Below are positions 9,084-17,843 of a DNA stretch of 34,199 nt, one piece after another (the stretch's first letter is position 1; every line of letters begins with the position of its first letter). The notes beneath the pieces were generated by a model that was not told the origin of the DNA, did no database searches, and was given only the letters and a program-made list of their open reading frames with translations. Origin of the DNA: Spartobacteria bacterium (GTDB lineage Bacteria > Verrucomicrobiota > Verrucomicrobiia > Chthoniobacterales > UBA10450); the NCBI GenBank assembly GCA_003169695.1, contig PNAS01000034.1, positions 1-34,199 on the forward strand. Direction: 5' to 3'. The translations under genes were made by a program, and so were the position numbers.

Positions 9084-9098
9084 GGCCGCCCCGCGGCC
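9084..9098. other. Perfect GC-rich hairpin before the DUF6941 start
   Basis: GGCCGC, a CCC spacer and GCGGCC form a perfect 6-bp stem with a 3-base loop. It lies between the nrdJ stop and the DUF6941 ATG and covers the place where a Shine-Dalgarno sequence would be. No T-run follows on the minus strand, so it does not look like a standard intrinsic terminator. It could limit translation of the downstream gene or be part of a REP-type element. Confidence 0.45.
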
Positions 9099-9122
9099 TA
9101 ACGAGCACAAGCCCGTCCTACC

Positions 9123-12100
9123 TTAACTGCATCCCTGGCTCGTGCCGCATTCCGTGCAAACACCGCACGCGCCCGCGCGCACGACCTTATCACTCCCACA
9201 GTGCGAGCAGAGGATGTCCATGAACATATTCCCGAGCGCTTCCTGCACGCGCTCCGCGTGGGTTTGGCCGTTGCTCCCGACGTGAGGATTACCTTCGTTC
9301 GGCGCGTGGTTCGTAATCACGTCGATCAATTCCTTCTCCGCCGTCCGCGACAGATCGGAAACGGGTCGATTGATCGCCTTTTTTTCCATTTCTGGAATCT
9401 CCTTCATCGGCAGCTCGCTTTGGCCGCGGTTAGGCGAAGTCGCTTCCTTGTAGCCCTGGATGAATTGGCAGCCGAGCCAGCGGAACACGTAATCGGTGAT
9501 GCTCGTCGCGTTCCGGATGTCGGGATTCTTTGTGAACCCGCTCGGCTCGAAGCGTTGATAGGCAAATTTTTTCACCAGGCTCTGCAATGGAACTCCATAC
9601 TGGAGCGCGATGGATGTGAGCGTGCCGACCGTGTCCATCAAACCGCCGATCGTGCTGCCTTCCTTCGACATCGTGATAAAGAGCTCGCCCGGCTGGCCAT
9701 CCTCATACAAGCCGACCGTGATGTAGCCTTCGTGTCCCGCAATCTCAAACCGGTGCGTCAACGACATGCGCGTGTCCGGCATCCGATGACGCGTGGGCTG
9801 GTCGAGCCGGCCGCGTAACGACGCGACCTCTTCGTCGAGCTCGATAATTCTGCTTTCCAACTCGCCGCGATCCAGCGTAGCCACGGATTCGGGATCCATT
9901 CCGCCCATGTCTTTCGTCTTGCGCGTGTTCAATGGCGCGGAACGCTTCGAGCCGTCGCGATAAATCGCGATCGCTTTCAAACCAAGCCGCCAACCCTCGA
10001 CATACGTATGCATGATTTCGTCGACGGTCGCCGTTTCCGGCATGTTCACCGTCTTCGAAATCGCTCCGCTCAGGAATGGCTGCGCTGCCGCCATCATCCG
10101 GAGATGCGCCATGTAGCCGAGACTGCGCTCACCTTTGTAGGCCTTGAACGCGCAATCGAAAATCGCGATATGCTCCGGCTTTAACCCCGACGAAATCGTC
10201 GAACCGTCTGAATCCGCGATATCTTCGATCGTGTCGAACGCATCGATGTGCGCGATGATGCGTTCGATCTCCTCGGAGTTGTACCCGAGCTTTTCCAGCG
10301 CGGGCGTGACCGTCTGGTTCACGATTTTCAACATGCCCCCACCTGCGAGCAGTTTGTATTTCACCAGCGCGATGTCGGGCTCGATCCCGGTCGTGTCGCA
10401 ATCCATCAGGAAGCTGATCGTGCCGGTGGGCGCAAGAACGGTGACCTGCGCGTTGCGATAGCCATGGCGCTTGCCCAGTTCCGCGGCACTATTCCAGACT
10501 TTTGCCGCTTCCTTTTTTAAGTAGGCAAATTCTTCGTTCGCGGCGATCTCACGGACCGCCGAACGATGGAGCTCAATTACTTCCTGCATGGGCCCGACGT
10601 TGTTCTTCGCCACTGGCTTAGACACGCCGCTGCACCGCGCGTCGCGATAACCGGGAAATGGTCCCATCACCCGAGCCATCTCGGCGCTTTGCTCATATGC
10701 CTCTCCGGTCATGATCGAGGTGATCGCTCCGCAAATGGCGCGACCTTCCACGCTATCGTAGCCGTAGCCATAGCTCATGATGAGCGATCCGAGATTGGCG
10801 TAACCGAGCCCGAGCGTGCGGAAAATATGGGAGTTCTCCGCGATTTCCTTGATCGGATAGCTCGCGTTATCGACCAAAATTTCCTGCGCCGTGATGAAAA
10901 CGCGCGCCGCTGCCTTGAAGCGTTCGACGTCAAAGACTCCGTCCTCGCCTTTGAACTTCATCAGGTTCAGTGAAGCCAGATTGCACGCGGTGTTGTCGAG
11001 AAAGAGATATTCCGAGCATGGGTTCGTGGAGTTCTGCCGGTCGGTTCCTTTGCAGGTGTGCCATTTGTGGATGGTGGAATCGAATTGCATCCCGGGATCG
11101 CCGCAGATGTAGGTGCCTTCCGCGATTTTTCGCAACAGCCCCCGAGCCTCTTTGCGTTCGCACGGTTTTCCATCGCGCACCTTCCTCGTCCACCATTCGC
11201 GATCTTCCACCGCGGCATCCATGAACTCGTCGCTCACCCGCACGCTCAGATTTTCATTCTGATACATGACCGAGCCGTAGGCATCGCCGTTGTAACTTCC
11301 GTCGTACCCTTGCTCGATCAGTGCCCACGCCTTCTTTTCTTCCTTCTGTTTAGCGTCGATGAATTCCTCGATATCCGGGTGCCAGTCTTTAAGAGTGTTC
11401 ATTTTCGCCGCGCGCCGCGTCTTGCCGCCGCTTTTCACGACGTTCGCGACCTGATCGTAGACTTTCAGGAACGAAAGCGGTCCGCTCGGTTTCCCGCCAC
11501 CGCTTAATTTTTCTCGCGTGCTCCGCAGCGAAGAAAGATCGCTGCCCGTTCCGCTGCCGTATTTGAAGAGCATCGCCTCGCTCATCGCCAGACGCATGAT
11601 GTCTTCCATCGTGTCCTCCACGCTCTGGATGAAGCAGGCGCTCCCTTGCGGATACTCGTACTGCGTTGCGGCGCGTTCGGCCCGGCCGGTTTCGCGATTA
11701 TAGAAATAGTTCCCGAGCCCCGCGCCCCGGCCGATGCCGTATTGATGATGCAGACCGACGTTGAACCAAACCGGCGAATTGAAAGCGCCATGCTGGTTCA
11801 CGCAAAGCCAGGTCAGCTCTTCGTAAAAAGTCTCCGCGGCTTCCGCGCTCGCGAAATATCCGTCGGCGATGCCCCAATCGGCGATTGTTCGCGTGACGCG
11901 ATGCACGAGCTGACGCACGGAAGTTTCGCGGCCGCCCTTATGTGGATCTGTCCCGTTTGCGATGTCGCCATAGAAATATTTTGAGACGGCGATTTTCGTC
12001 GCGAGAGCGCTCCAGCTCTTCGGTACCTCAATGTTTTCCTGCTTGAAAATCACTTTGCCGCTGTCGTCCGTGATCTCCGCCGTGCGCCGTTCCCAATCGA

Positions 12101-12254
12101 TCTGGGCGAACGGCGCGACGTTCGCGTCGCTAAACACGCGCCCGAAACGCAGACCCTTGCCCTTCTTTTTGCTCGCACGATTTTTGGTCCGAAGGGACGA
12201 TTTCCGTGGTCGATTAAGCGAAGAAGGCTGGATTCCGGGTTTGAGTTGGATCAT
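9123..12254 (-). CDS. nrdJ: Adenosylcobalamin-dependent (class II) ribonucleoside-diphosphate reductase
   Basis: A 1043-residue class II ribonucleotide reductase, which makes deoxyribonucleotides with a cobalamin-generated thiyl radical and needs no oxygen. Key residues are visible: NPCSE (thiyl cysteine about C413 with the flanking Asn and Glu of the active site), the redox-pair cysteines C207 in GSACFIQSV and C424 in DNTACNLASLNL, and the phosphate-binding loop APTGTISFLMDCDTTGIEPD. The lysine/arginine-rich first 35 residues look non-conserved. The C-terminus has a zinc-ribbon-like set of cysteines (CSHCGSD, then CGVCTECGTSQGC), usual for the long NrdJ and used in re-reduction. No nrdA/nrdB genes are in the window. 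The ATG at 12254 gives the normal length. The 363 bases upstream hold candidate regulatory repeats. Confidence 0.97.
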   Translation of the reverse strand: MIQLKPGIQPSSLNRPRKSSLRTKNRASKKKGKGLRFGRVFSDANVAPFAQIDWERRTAEITDDSGKVIFKQENIEVPKSWSALATKIAVSKYFYGDIANGTDPHKGGRETSVRQLVHRVTRTIADWGIADGYFASAEAAETFYEELTWLCVNQHGAFNSPVWFNVGLHHQYGIGRGAGLGNYFYNRETGRAERAATQYEYPQGSACFIQSVEDTMEDIMRLAMSEAMLFKYGSGTGSDLSSLRSTREKLSGGGKPSGPLSFLKVYDQVANVVKSGGKTRRAAKMNTLKDWHPDIEEFIDAKQKEEKKAWALIEQGYDGSYNGDAYGSVMYQNENLSVRVSDEFMDAAVEDREWWTRKVRDGKPCERKEARGLLRKIAEGTYICGDPGMQFDSTIHKWHTCKGTDRQNSTNPCSEYLFLDNTACNLASLNLMKFKGEDGVFDVERFKAAARVFITAQEILVDNASYPIKEIAENSHIFRTLGLGYANLGSLIMSYGYGYDSVEGRAICGAITSIMTGEAYEQSAEMARVMGPFPGYRDARCSGVSKPVAKNNVGPMQEVIELHRSAVREIAANEEFAYLKKEAAKVWNSAAELGKRHGYRNAQVTVLAPTGTISFLMDCDTTGIEPDIALVKYKLLAGGGMLKIVNQTVTPALEKLGYNSEEIERIIAHIDAFDTIEDIADSDGSTISSGLKPEHIAIFDCAFKAYKGERSLGYMAHLRMMAAAQPFLSGAISKTVNMPETATVDEIMHTYVEGWRLGLKAIAIYRDGSKRSAPLNTRKTKDMGGMDPESVATLDRGELESRIIELDEEVASLRGRLDQPTRHRMPDTRMSLTHRFEIAGHEGYITVGLYEDGQPGELFITMSKEGSTIGGLMDTVGTLTSIALQYGVPLQSLVKKFAYQRFEPSGFTKNPDIRNATSITDYVFRWLGCQFIQGYKEATSPNRGQSELPMKEIPEMEKKAINRPVSDLSRTAEKELIDVITNHAPNEGNPHVGSNGQTHAERVQEALGNMFMDILCSHCGSDKVVRAGACGVCTECGTSQGCS

Positions 12255-12617
12255 GGCGGCGGAGCGGTGAAGGTTGCGAATAGACGAAAATAATGGTGAA
12301 CAGCCCAGCCAATAAGTTGTGAATTGCGGCTAACTGCGGCCAACAACCCTACAACAATTACTAGGGGAGCAGCTCCCGCGGGTCTACAACATGCAGTGTA
12401 AGGCTGCTTGCCGGCAAGAATAAATTTGTAACATTTTTTTCCTCTGGCGCTCAGGCACTTACCGAGAAACTGGCAGCGTTGGATTCCCTTCCCGCGATCC
12501 AGAAATTGCCCCCGAGCACGTCGAGCGGCGACGTGTTTCCAAATGTCGCGCGGGTCGATGGCCGCTTGCACAGGTTTCCATTTTCGCGCAAGCTCGAACG
12601 CAGTCGCAACGGCAAAC
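12255..12617. other. Intergenic region between nrdJ and tRNA-Ser
   Basis: This 363-base stretch has no supportable complete gene. Near 12349-12399 it holds two direct copies of CTACAACA (12349-12356 and 12384-12391) either side of a perfect 13-bp palindrome GGGAGCAGCTCCC (12365-12377), upstream of nrdJ. From the TAG at 12362 a plus-strand frame stays open to a TGA inside the tRNA (12629-12631), with protein-like text such as GAQALTEKLAALDSLPAIQK but no ATG, GTG or TTG start in a useful place. It could be the remnant of a gene cut by an old event at the tRNA. No cobalamin riboswitch was recognised. Confidence 0.5.
12384..12399 (-). promoter_or_regulatory. Candidate NrdR-box-like site upstream of nrdJ
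   Basis: CTACAACATGCAGTGT agrees at about 11 of 16 positions with the palindromic NrdR box ACACWATATATWGTGT, which regulates ribonucleotide reductase genes. It lies about 130 bases upstream of the nrdJ ATG. A second site usually occurs about three helical turns away. The only repeat nearby (12349-12364, starting CTACAACA) matches less well and is 35 bases off, so the call is weak. Confidence 0.2.
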
Positions 12618-12709
12618 GGAAGGGTGGCTGAGTCCGGTTTAAGGCACTCGACTCGAAATCGAGCGTGGGGTTAAACTCACCGTGGGTTCGAATCCCACCC
12701 CTTCCGCCA
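12618..12709 (+). tRNA. tRNA-Ser (anticodon CGA)
   Basis: The acceptor stem GGAAGGG pairs with CCCTTCC, followed by discriminator G and an encoded CCA. The anticodon stem CTCGA/TCGAG closes the loop CTCGAAA with anticodon CGA. A long variable arm (about 12662-12683) is typical of class II tRNAs for serine, and the T arm is GTGGG TTCGAAT CCCAC. It reads UCG codons. It stands alone between nrdJ and the patatin gene. Confidence 0.97.
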
Positions 12710-12920
12710 TTTCGAGTACGCTTCATGAATTGCCTCTCCCGGCAACATCTCTCGCGTGGCAAAATGGAGATTCGAACGCCGTTCGACTGGTGGGGCCGAG
12801 ACACGACCTTCAATTCGCATCGGCCCGTCGAGGGGCTTGGAAGGTCAGCGCCCGCGGAGGAATCAGCTTGTTCCGACCACTGGTGAGCAATATACCGGAA
12901 TCATCGGAGAGATCATCCCT

Positions 12921-15635
12921 ATGAGTGAAGAGACACATCTCGCGCCTGGGCCGAAGTCGCTTGCCGACATTCTGGCTGAGGAGCTCGATGGGGAGCTCGG
13001 TGATGAGCAAACCCAGGAATTGCCCGTCGTCGAAAAACAGGCGCGCTTGAAAGCCGTCTACGAACGGATCCATCAGGAGCAGCCGGCGCGCTCGGCGCTT
13101 TGTCTCTCGGGCGGAGGCATTCGCAGCGCGATCTTCGGCCTCGGCATCCTCCAAGGCCTGGCCAAAACCGGTTTGCTCAGCGCTTTTGATTACCTTTCAA
13201 CGGTGTCCGGTGGCGGCTACGTGGGCGGATGGCTCACTGCCTGGATCAGAAATCATCCCGGCGGCGCCGACGGCGTCTTCGAGGAGTTGCGTCGGCATCC
13301 GGACGCCACTCTTAACCCCGAACCCCAACCGATTCGGCATCTTCGGACCTTCAGCAATTACTTGACCCCGAAAGCCGGTCTGACTTCCGTGGATACGTGG
13401 ACGCTGATCGCCACCTACGTCCGCAACGTGTTTCTAAACTGGCTGGTGCTGATTTCGTGGCTGGCGGCCGCTATGATGATCCCCCGGCTCCATCTGGCCG
13501 CGATTTTGCTGCCGCCGGAGGGCTGGAATTCCTCGGCGGACTACCTCCAGATAATCCGCCGCTATGATGTCGGCCTGACCATCTTATTAATAATCGGCTT
13601 TCTGCTCATCGCCGTCGCGATGGCCTACTCTATTGTCGATGTCCCTTCCACCGGCAACGCCCGATTCTCGCAAAGCCGTTTCCTAAAGTATCGTCAGCTG
13701 CCGTTACTTCTCGCGTCTCTCGTGCTGACGGAATGGTGGGCCTTGTTTCGCAATATTCACGGTGACGCTCCGTTTAGACCTAGGGAGGTCCTTTGGAAGT
13801 TTATTGCTTTTGCGGTCGCGAGTTACCTGGCGGGGGGCTTGCTCGCGGTGGCAGCTTCTCTGTTTGCCGGGCGGCAAGCTTGGTTCCCGCGCATCGTGGC
13901 TTCGCTCTGGCGACTCTTCGCGATCCTGTTCACGACAGCGCTCGGAGGCTTTTGTCTATGGGCGCTTGCCACCCACCTATTCTTAGTGCCCGCGAGAAGT
14001 TCTCTCAACTACGTCTGCTTCGCGCCCGCGCTGGTTCTGACGATACTCCTCCTGGTAAACTTTCTTTTTACCGGCCTCGCCAGCTGGGTCTCGGAAGATG
14101 AAGATCGCGAATGGTGGGGTCGATCGGCGGCTTGGATTCTCATCACCGTTGTCGTCTGGATCGCGGTCAACGTGATTGTTCTTTGGGGCGCGCAGGCAAT
14201 CACGGCCACGCAGGGGAATCAACTGGTCGTTTTCCTCGGAGACGTGAAAGCCAATCCGGTCGCCAAAGCACTCCTCGGCGCATTTGGAGGCATGACCGGA
14301 ATTGTCGGGGCGTTGCTGGCTGGCCGAGCCAGGTTTGCGAAAACGCTTGGCGCGAAAGGGAGTTCGCAATTGCCCTTGGCGATCGCAGCGGTTGTTTTCT
14401 TTGTGCTTTTGTCGGTCGTGATCTCATGGGCCCTGCTCTGGATCGGCTCGCAGCCCTGGGCGCAAGAGGCCGCCGCCCATCTCCTGGGACAGGCGCAGTA
14501 TCAGGGACAACTCTTCGGCGTTTTCCTCCTCACTGCCGTCACACTCTTCTTCGGTCTCGTGATGGGATTTTTCATAAACGTGAACAAGTTTTCCCTGCAC
14601 GCGACCTACCGCAGCCGGCTGATTCGCGCGTTCCTGGGCGCCTCGCGGACGCGGGAGACCCGCAAGCCACATTTGTTTACTGGCTTCGATCCGGCGGACA
14701 ATATCGCGTTACGCGAACTGTCGGCTGGCAAGCCTTTCCATGTCATCAACGCCGCGCTCAATCTGATCAAAGGCGAGGAATTAGCCTGGCAGGAACGCAA
14801 GGCGGAATCCTTCACGATGAGCCGTCTGCACAGCGGTTCCTGGCATGTCGGTTATCGGCCATCCACCGAATATGGCGACGGCATCACTCTCGGAACGGCA
14901 CTTACTATTTCCGGCGCCGCGGCGAATCCAAACATGGGCTACCACAGTTCGCCCATCGTCGGTTTTCTGATGACGCTCTTCAATTTGCGCCTCGGTTGGT
15001 GGCTCGGTAACCCCGGCCCGCATGGTGCGCGGACCTGGCGCCGGTCTGGGCCCCGATATGCCGTGGGACCGCTGTTCTCCGAGGCGATAGGAAATACGAA
15101 TGACCGCTACAAATACGTGAATCTTTCCGATGGCGGACATTTTGAAAACCTCGGGCTTTACGAAATGGTGCTGCGTCGTTGCAAACTCATTCTGGTAGTC
15201 GATGCCGGCCAGGATTTTGATTACGTTTTCGAAGACCTCGGCAACGCTATCCGCAAAATCCGCATCGACCTCGGCATCCCAATCGACATCAAGGTTGTTT
15301 CGCCGAAGAAATCTGGGGGCACGATCAACCACTGCGCGTTCGGCACGATCAATTACTCGGCGCTGGATGGGCCGGGCAACGATGGGTCGTTAATTTACAT
15401 CAAGCCCGTGGTCTCGGGCGACGAGCCGCCGGATGTAACGAACTATGCCGCTGCGCACCCAGAGTTTCCGCACGAGTCGACCACCGACCGGTGGTTCGGA
15501 GAATCACAACTGGAGAGCTACCGCCTGCTTGGACTGCACGCCGTCGAAGTGATCTGCGGGAAAGATTGGAAGCCCGTGGCTCTGCCGCTGTTCTTCGAGA
15601 AGGTGAAAAAAGACCTGACTGCGACCAAGGCATGA
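12921..15635 (+). CDS. Patatin-like phospholipase with large transmembrane insert
   Basis: A 904-residue protein split around a membrane domain. The patatin oxyanion loop SGGGIRSA lies at about residues 63-70 and the nucleophile motif STVSGGG puts the catalytic Ser at about 96. The matching catalytic Asp is D737 in SDGGHFENLGLYE. Between them, residues about 165-590 hold several hydrophobic helices. Patatin-domain enzymes hydrolyse acyl esters of phospholipids or other lipids; this one should act at the membrane. The ATG at 12921 is preferred because GGAGAG lies 9 bases upstream, and the 55 codons before it look non-coding. The stop overlaps the next start (ATGA), which predicts translational coupling. 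Confidence 0.88.
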   Translation: MSEETHLAPGPKSLADILAEELDGELGDEQTQELPVVEKQARLKAVYERIHQEQPARSALCLSGGGIRSAIFGLGILQGLAKTGLLSAFDYLSTVSGGGYVGGWLTAWIRNHPGGADGVFEELRRHPDATLNPEPQPIRHLRTFSNYLTPKAGLTSVDTWTLIATYVRNVFLNWLVLISWLAAAMMIPRLHLAAILLPPEGWNSSADYLQIIRRYDVGLTILLIIGFLLIAVAMAYSIVDVPSTGNARFSQSRFLKYRQLPLLLASLVLTEWWALFRNIHGDAPFRPREVLWKFIAFAVASYLAGGLLAVAASLFAGRQAWFPRIVASLWRLFAILFTTALGGFCLWALATHLFLVPARSSLNYVCFAPALVLTILLLVNFLFTGLASWVSEDEDREWWGRSAAWILITVVVWIAVNVIVLWGAQAITATQGNQLVVFLGDVKANPVAKALLGAFGGMTGIVGALLAGRARFAKTLGAKGSSQLPLAIAAVVFFVLLSVVISWALLWIGSQPWAQEAAAHLLGQAQYQGQLFGVFLLTAVTLFFGLVMGFFINVNKFSLHATYRSRLIRAFLGASRTRETRKPHLFTGFDPADNIALRELSAGKPFHVINAALNLIKGEELAWQERKAESFTMSRLHSGSWHVGYRPSTEYGDGITLGTALTISGAAANPNMGYHSSPIVGFLMTLFNLRLGWWLGNPGPHGARTWRRSGPRYAVGPLFSEAIGNTNDRYKYVNLSDGGHFENLGLYEMVLRRCKLILVVDAGQDFDYVFEDLGNAIRKIRIDLGIPIDIKVVSPKKSGGTINHCAFGTINYSALDGPGNDGSLIYIKPVVSGDEPPDVTNYAAAHPEFPHESTTDRWFGESQLESYRLLGLHAVEVICGKDWKPVALPLFFEKVKKDLTATKA

Positions 15636-16291
15636 CAAACCCAACAGGCGGCGGAAAAGTCGGCACAAACTTCGAATTCACCGCTTCGGAGCTGCGCACG
15701 TTAAGCGCGCTTAAGACGCCGTCGGGCATCCAGCGCTATCTCGACAACATTCCCTACCATCTGGCTGGCACGGCATGGTCCCCTCGAGTGGTGCTGCACG
15801 AAAAAACAGCACATTGCCTCGAGGGCGCGGCCTTCGCCGCGGCGGCCCTGCGCGTGCTCGGGTTTCCACCGATCATTTTTGATCTCGAAGCAGATCATGA
15901 CACCGACCACGTCGTCGCGATCTTCAAAGCGCGCGGTCATTGGGGCGCCGTCGCCAAGTCCAATTTCACCGGATGCCGCTATCGAGAGCCGGTCTACCGC
16001 ACGCTGCGCGAGCTGGCGTTGAGCTATTTCAATATTTACTTCAACCTGCGCGGCGAACGGACGCTCCGGCGTTATTCGGGGCCAGTAAACCTCGCCCGGT
16101 TCGATCGCCTCCACTGGACGACCACGGACAAAAACATCTGGTTCATCGCCGAATATCTCTGCGAAATCCCGCACCAGCCCCTGCTCAGGCGCGGTGCGGA
16201 AAAAAATCTGACACGCGTCGATGCGCGCACGATGAAAAGCGAAATGGTCGGCCATCGCAAAAGCCCGCAAGCCATGCGCCATGTTAGTTGA
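15632..16291 (+). CDS. Transglutaminase-like superfamily hypothetical protein
   Basis: 219 residues, starting at the ATG that overlaps the patatin stop by four bases. The core reads AHCLEGAAFAAAALRVLGFPP, then DHVVAIFKARGHWGAVAKSN. The order Cys62, His93, polar 110-111 fits the papain/transglutaminase-like Cys-His-Asn/Asp arrangement and resembles a family usually annotated as hypothetical or transglutaminase-like. The following YREPVYRTLRELALSYF is also typical of it. Catalytic activity is not proven. There is no signal peptide, so it is probably cytosolic. Tight coupling to the patatin gene suggests related function, perhaps acting on the same lipid or membrane substrate, but that is inference. 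Confidence 0.7.
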   Translation: MTNPTGGGKVGTNFEFTASELRTLSALKTPSGIQRYLDNIPYHLAGTAWSPRVVLHEKTAHCLEGAAFAAAALRVLGFPPIIFDLEADHDTDHVVAIFKARGHWGAVAKSNFTGCRYREPVYRTLRELALSYFNIYFNLRGERTLRRYSGPVNLARFDRLHWTTTDKNIWFIAEYLCEIPHQPLLRRGAEKNLTRVDARTMKSEMVGHRKSPQAMRHVS

Positions 16292-16452
16292 GCCGTGAGC
16301 AACGCCCTCGGGGTCAAAAGGCGTTCGCAGTCTCATCGTCGGCCTTACTACTTCGCGGCGGGATCGTGTGCCTGCCCCGCTGACGGGAAGTCCTGCGTCC
16401 GTAATTGTCGAAGCTTGCCAGCGGCACGCCGGATGCTAATACTCCGAACTCG

Positions 16453-17145
16453 ATGATTCGTGCGAATTGTCGGGAGCGGTTCACGGCTGCGGATTTCGAC
16501 TTTGTCGTTCGCGCGCTCGCCCGTTCCCGGATCGATCACGTTTCACTTATCGAACTGCTGGGCGACGCGGAAACGCGCGACTCGGTTCTCGATAATCCGC
16601 GGTTGGTCGACGCGATTCTTTCCAACGCCGGTCAGCTTTGCATCTCTTCGCATTTTTATTTTTACGTGCTCGCCCGCCACGTCTTGCGAGACGTCGGAAT
16701 CAACGACCGGAAATTGTGCGATTACGTCGCTTCGCTCCTCGAAACTTTTTCCCGCGTGAACGGTTTGCACGCGCCGCACGTGAGCGAGGATCGCGGTCGC
16801 CAGTATGTTTCCGATATGCTGATCGCGCTCACCCGCGCAACCTCGGAACAGGCGTTTCTGCTGCGCGCACACGTCGGTAATTATTCGCTCTTTCTCACCG
16901 GTATCTTCCACGAGAACACGCAACGACGCAGCCTTCGCGGCGCACCCGACCTCGCCTTTTACGAACAGGTCGGGCGGACAAATTATCAACTCGTGGCTTC
17001 GCACGCGACCGCGCGCCGCTGCGAGTTGAGTGATGTCTATGGAGAGCTCGCGGACCGATTCCGCGAGGTGCGGCTCGCGTTGAACCGGCTTTCCGACCAA
17101 TTGCTCAACCTCGATGAAGAGGTCAACACATCGCTCTATCTGTGA
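16453..17145 (+). CDS. Hypothetical protein, first of an overlapping pair
   Basis: About 230 residues from the ATG at 16453 (an upstream start at 16405 adds 16 unconvincing residues). It looks soluble and mainly helical. Notable stretches are FDFVVRALARSRIDHVSLIE, a Phe/Tyr-rich SSHFYFYVLARHVLRDVGI near residue 75, FSRVNGLHAPHVSEDRG, and a C-terminal amphipathic helix FREVRLALNRLSDQLLNLDE that could form a coiled coil. No known domain, zinc site or signal peptide is recognised. The last four bases GTGA are the start of the next gene, so the two are probably coupled and may form a complex. Confidence 0.75.
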   Translation: MIRANCRERFTAADFDFVVRALARSRIDHVSLIELLGDAETRDSVLDNPRLVDAILSNAGQLCISSHFYFYVLARHVLRDVGINDRKLCDYVASLLETFSRVNGLHAPHVSEDRGRQYVSDMLIALTRATSEQAFLLRAHVGNYSLFLTGIFHENTQRRSLRGAPDLAFYEQVGRTNYQLVASHATARRCELSDVYGELADRFREVRLALNRLSDQLLNLDEEVNTSLYL

Positions 17146-17834
17146 ACGAGACGCTCTTCAGCCAAATCCAGCGGCTCTTCGAACGGACGTATGCGCAGGT
17201 CGGAATCAATCTCGAGGATTGCCTGATCGATCGCGGACGTTGCGCGCAACTCTCACAGCTTGCGGGCGCGTCGGCGCGGGAATTGAGCGAACTCGCGCGC
17301 ACTTTTCTCCGCCGTGCCGATGATCAACTCTACGTCGGCATTTATTATTCTCGCTGGTTGATCGAACAGCTCGAGCGGCATGATCCCCGCGCCGGTCTGA
17401 GCGATCGCAACATTCGGTCGCTCATCGCGTTTGTGGAAGAGATCAATCACGCGCTGCACGCCGCGTTGCAGTTCAAAACCGGGCAGCGTGAGATCACTTC
17501 GGAAGATTTCGCGCGCAACCTCGAGCTCCAGGCGCGCGTCGATACTTATCTCGTGCTGCTGCTTTTCGTCGCCTTTTTTCGAAAAACGCAAAAGGTCTCG
17601 CGAACAGATCGGCGCTGGCTCCGCTTTCATCTTTTCGCTTCGCAAAATCCCGGCGCGTTTCAAGCGGAGAATCTGCGTGGCCGTTATTTCGAGACGACAG
17701 AGCTCGCCGCGAGCTACACCCAATTTCTTGATACGCTCAATGGCATGCGGCGTCTCGACGAGATCCGCAGATTTCGCTCCCTGGATTACGGTGCGAAAAA
17801 GGAGCGCGTGCTCGCGCTCATGAACGCGCGGTAA
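17142..17834 (+). CDS. Hypothetical protein, second of an overlapping pair
   Basis: 230 residues from a GTG that shares GTGA with the previous stop. It is predicted helical and charged, with one hydrophobic patch, VDTYLVLLLFVAFFRKTQK (about residues 132-150), and a helix VEEINHALHAALQFK with Glu and two His that might bind a metal. There is no recognised domain. The GTG start is supported by the four-base overlap and by the lack of a better ATG nearby. Together with the preceding gene it forms a two-gene unit of unknown role. It ends a few bases before the convergent DUF2059 gene. Confidence 0.75.
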   Translation: MNETLFSQIQRLFERTYAQVGINLEDCLIDRGRCAQLSQLAGASARELSELARTFLRRADDQLYVGIYYSRWLIEQLERHDPRAGLSDRNIRSLIAFVEEINHALHAALQFKTGQREITSEDFARNLELQARVDTYLVLLLFVAFFRKTQKVSRTDRRWLRFHLFASQNPGAFQAENLRGRYFETTELAASYTQFLDTLNGMRRLDEIRRFRSLDYGAKKERVLALMNAR

Positions 17835-17843
17835 ACCGGCCGC

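Noticed and set aside
12255..12617. Cobalamin riboswitch upstream of the B12-dependent reductase
   Set aside because: I looked for a B12-box-like conserved core and its stems and did not find a convincing one by eye. A covariance-model search would settle it.
12451..12813. Minus-strand frame of 120 codons overlapping the tRNA-Ser, containing GGRGGIRTHGEFNPT
   Set aside because: This is the well-known false translation of a serine tRNA read on the opposite strand, with the tRNA structure itself perfect.
14111..15010. Plus-strand frame of 299 codons inside the patatin gene
   Set aside because: It overlaps the patatin coding region in another frame. The patatin frame carries the catalytic DGG motif and transmembrane helices.
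16301..16325. AACGCC...GGCGTT hairpin after the transglutaminase-like gene as terminator
   Set aside because: The stem is only 6 bp with a 13-base loop and no T-run, so terminator function cannot be supported.
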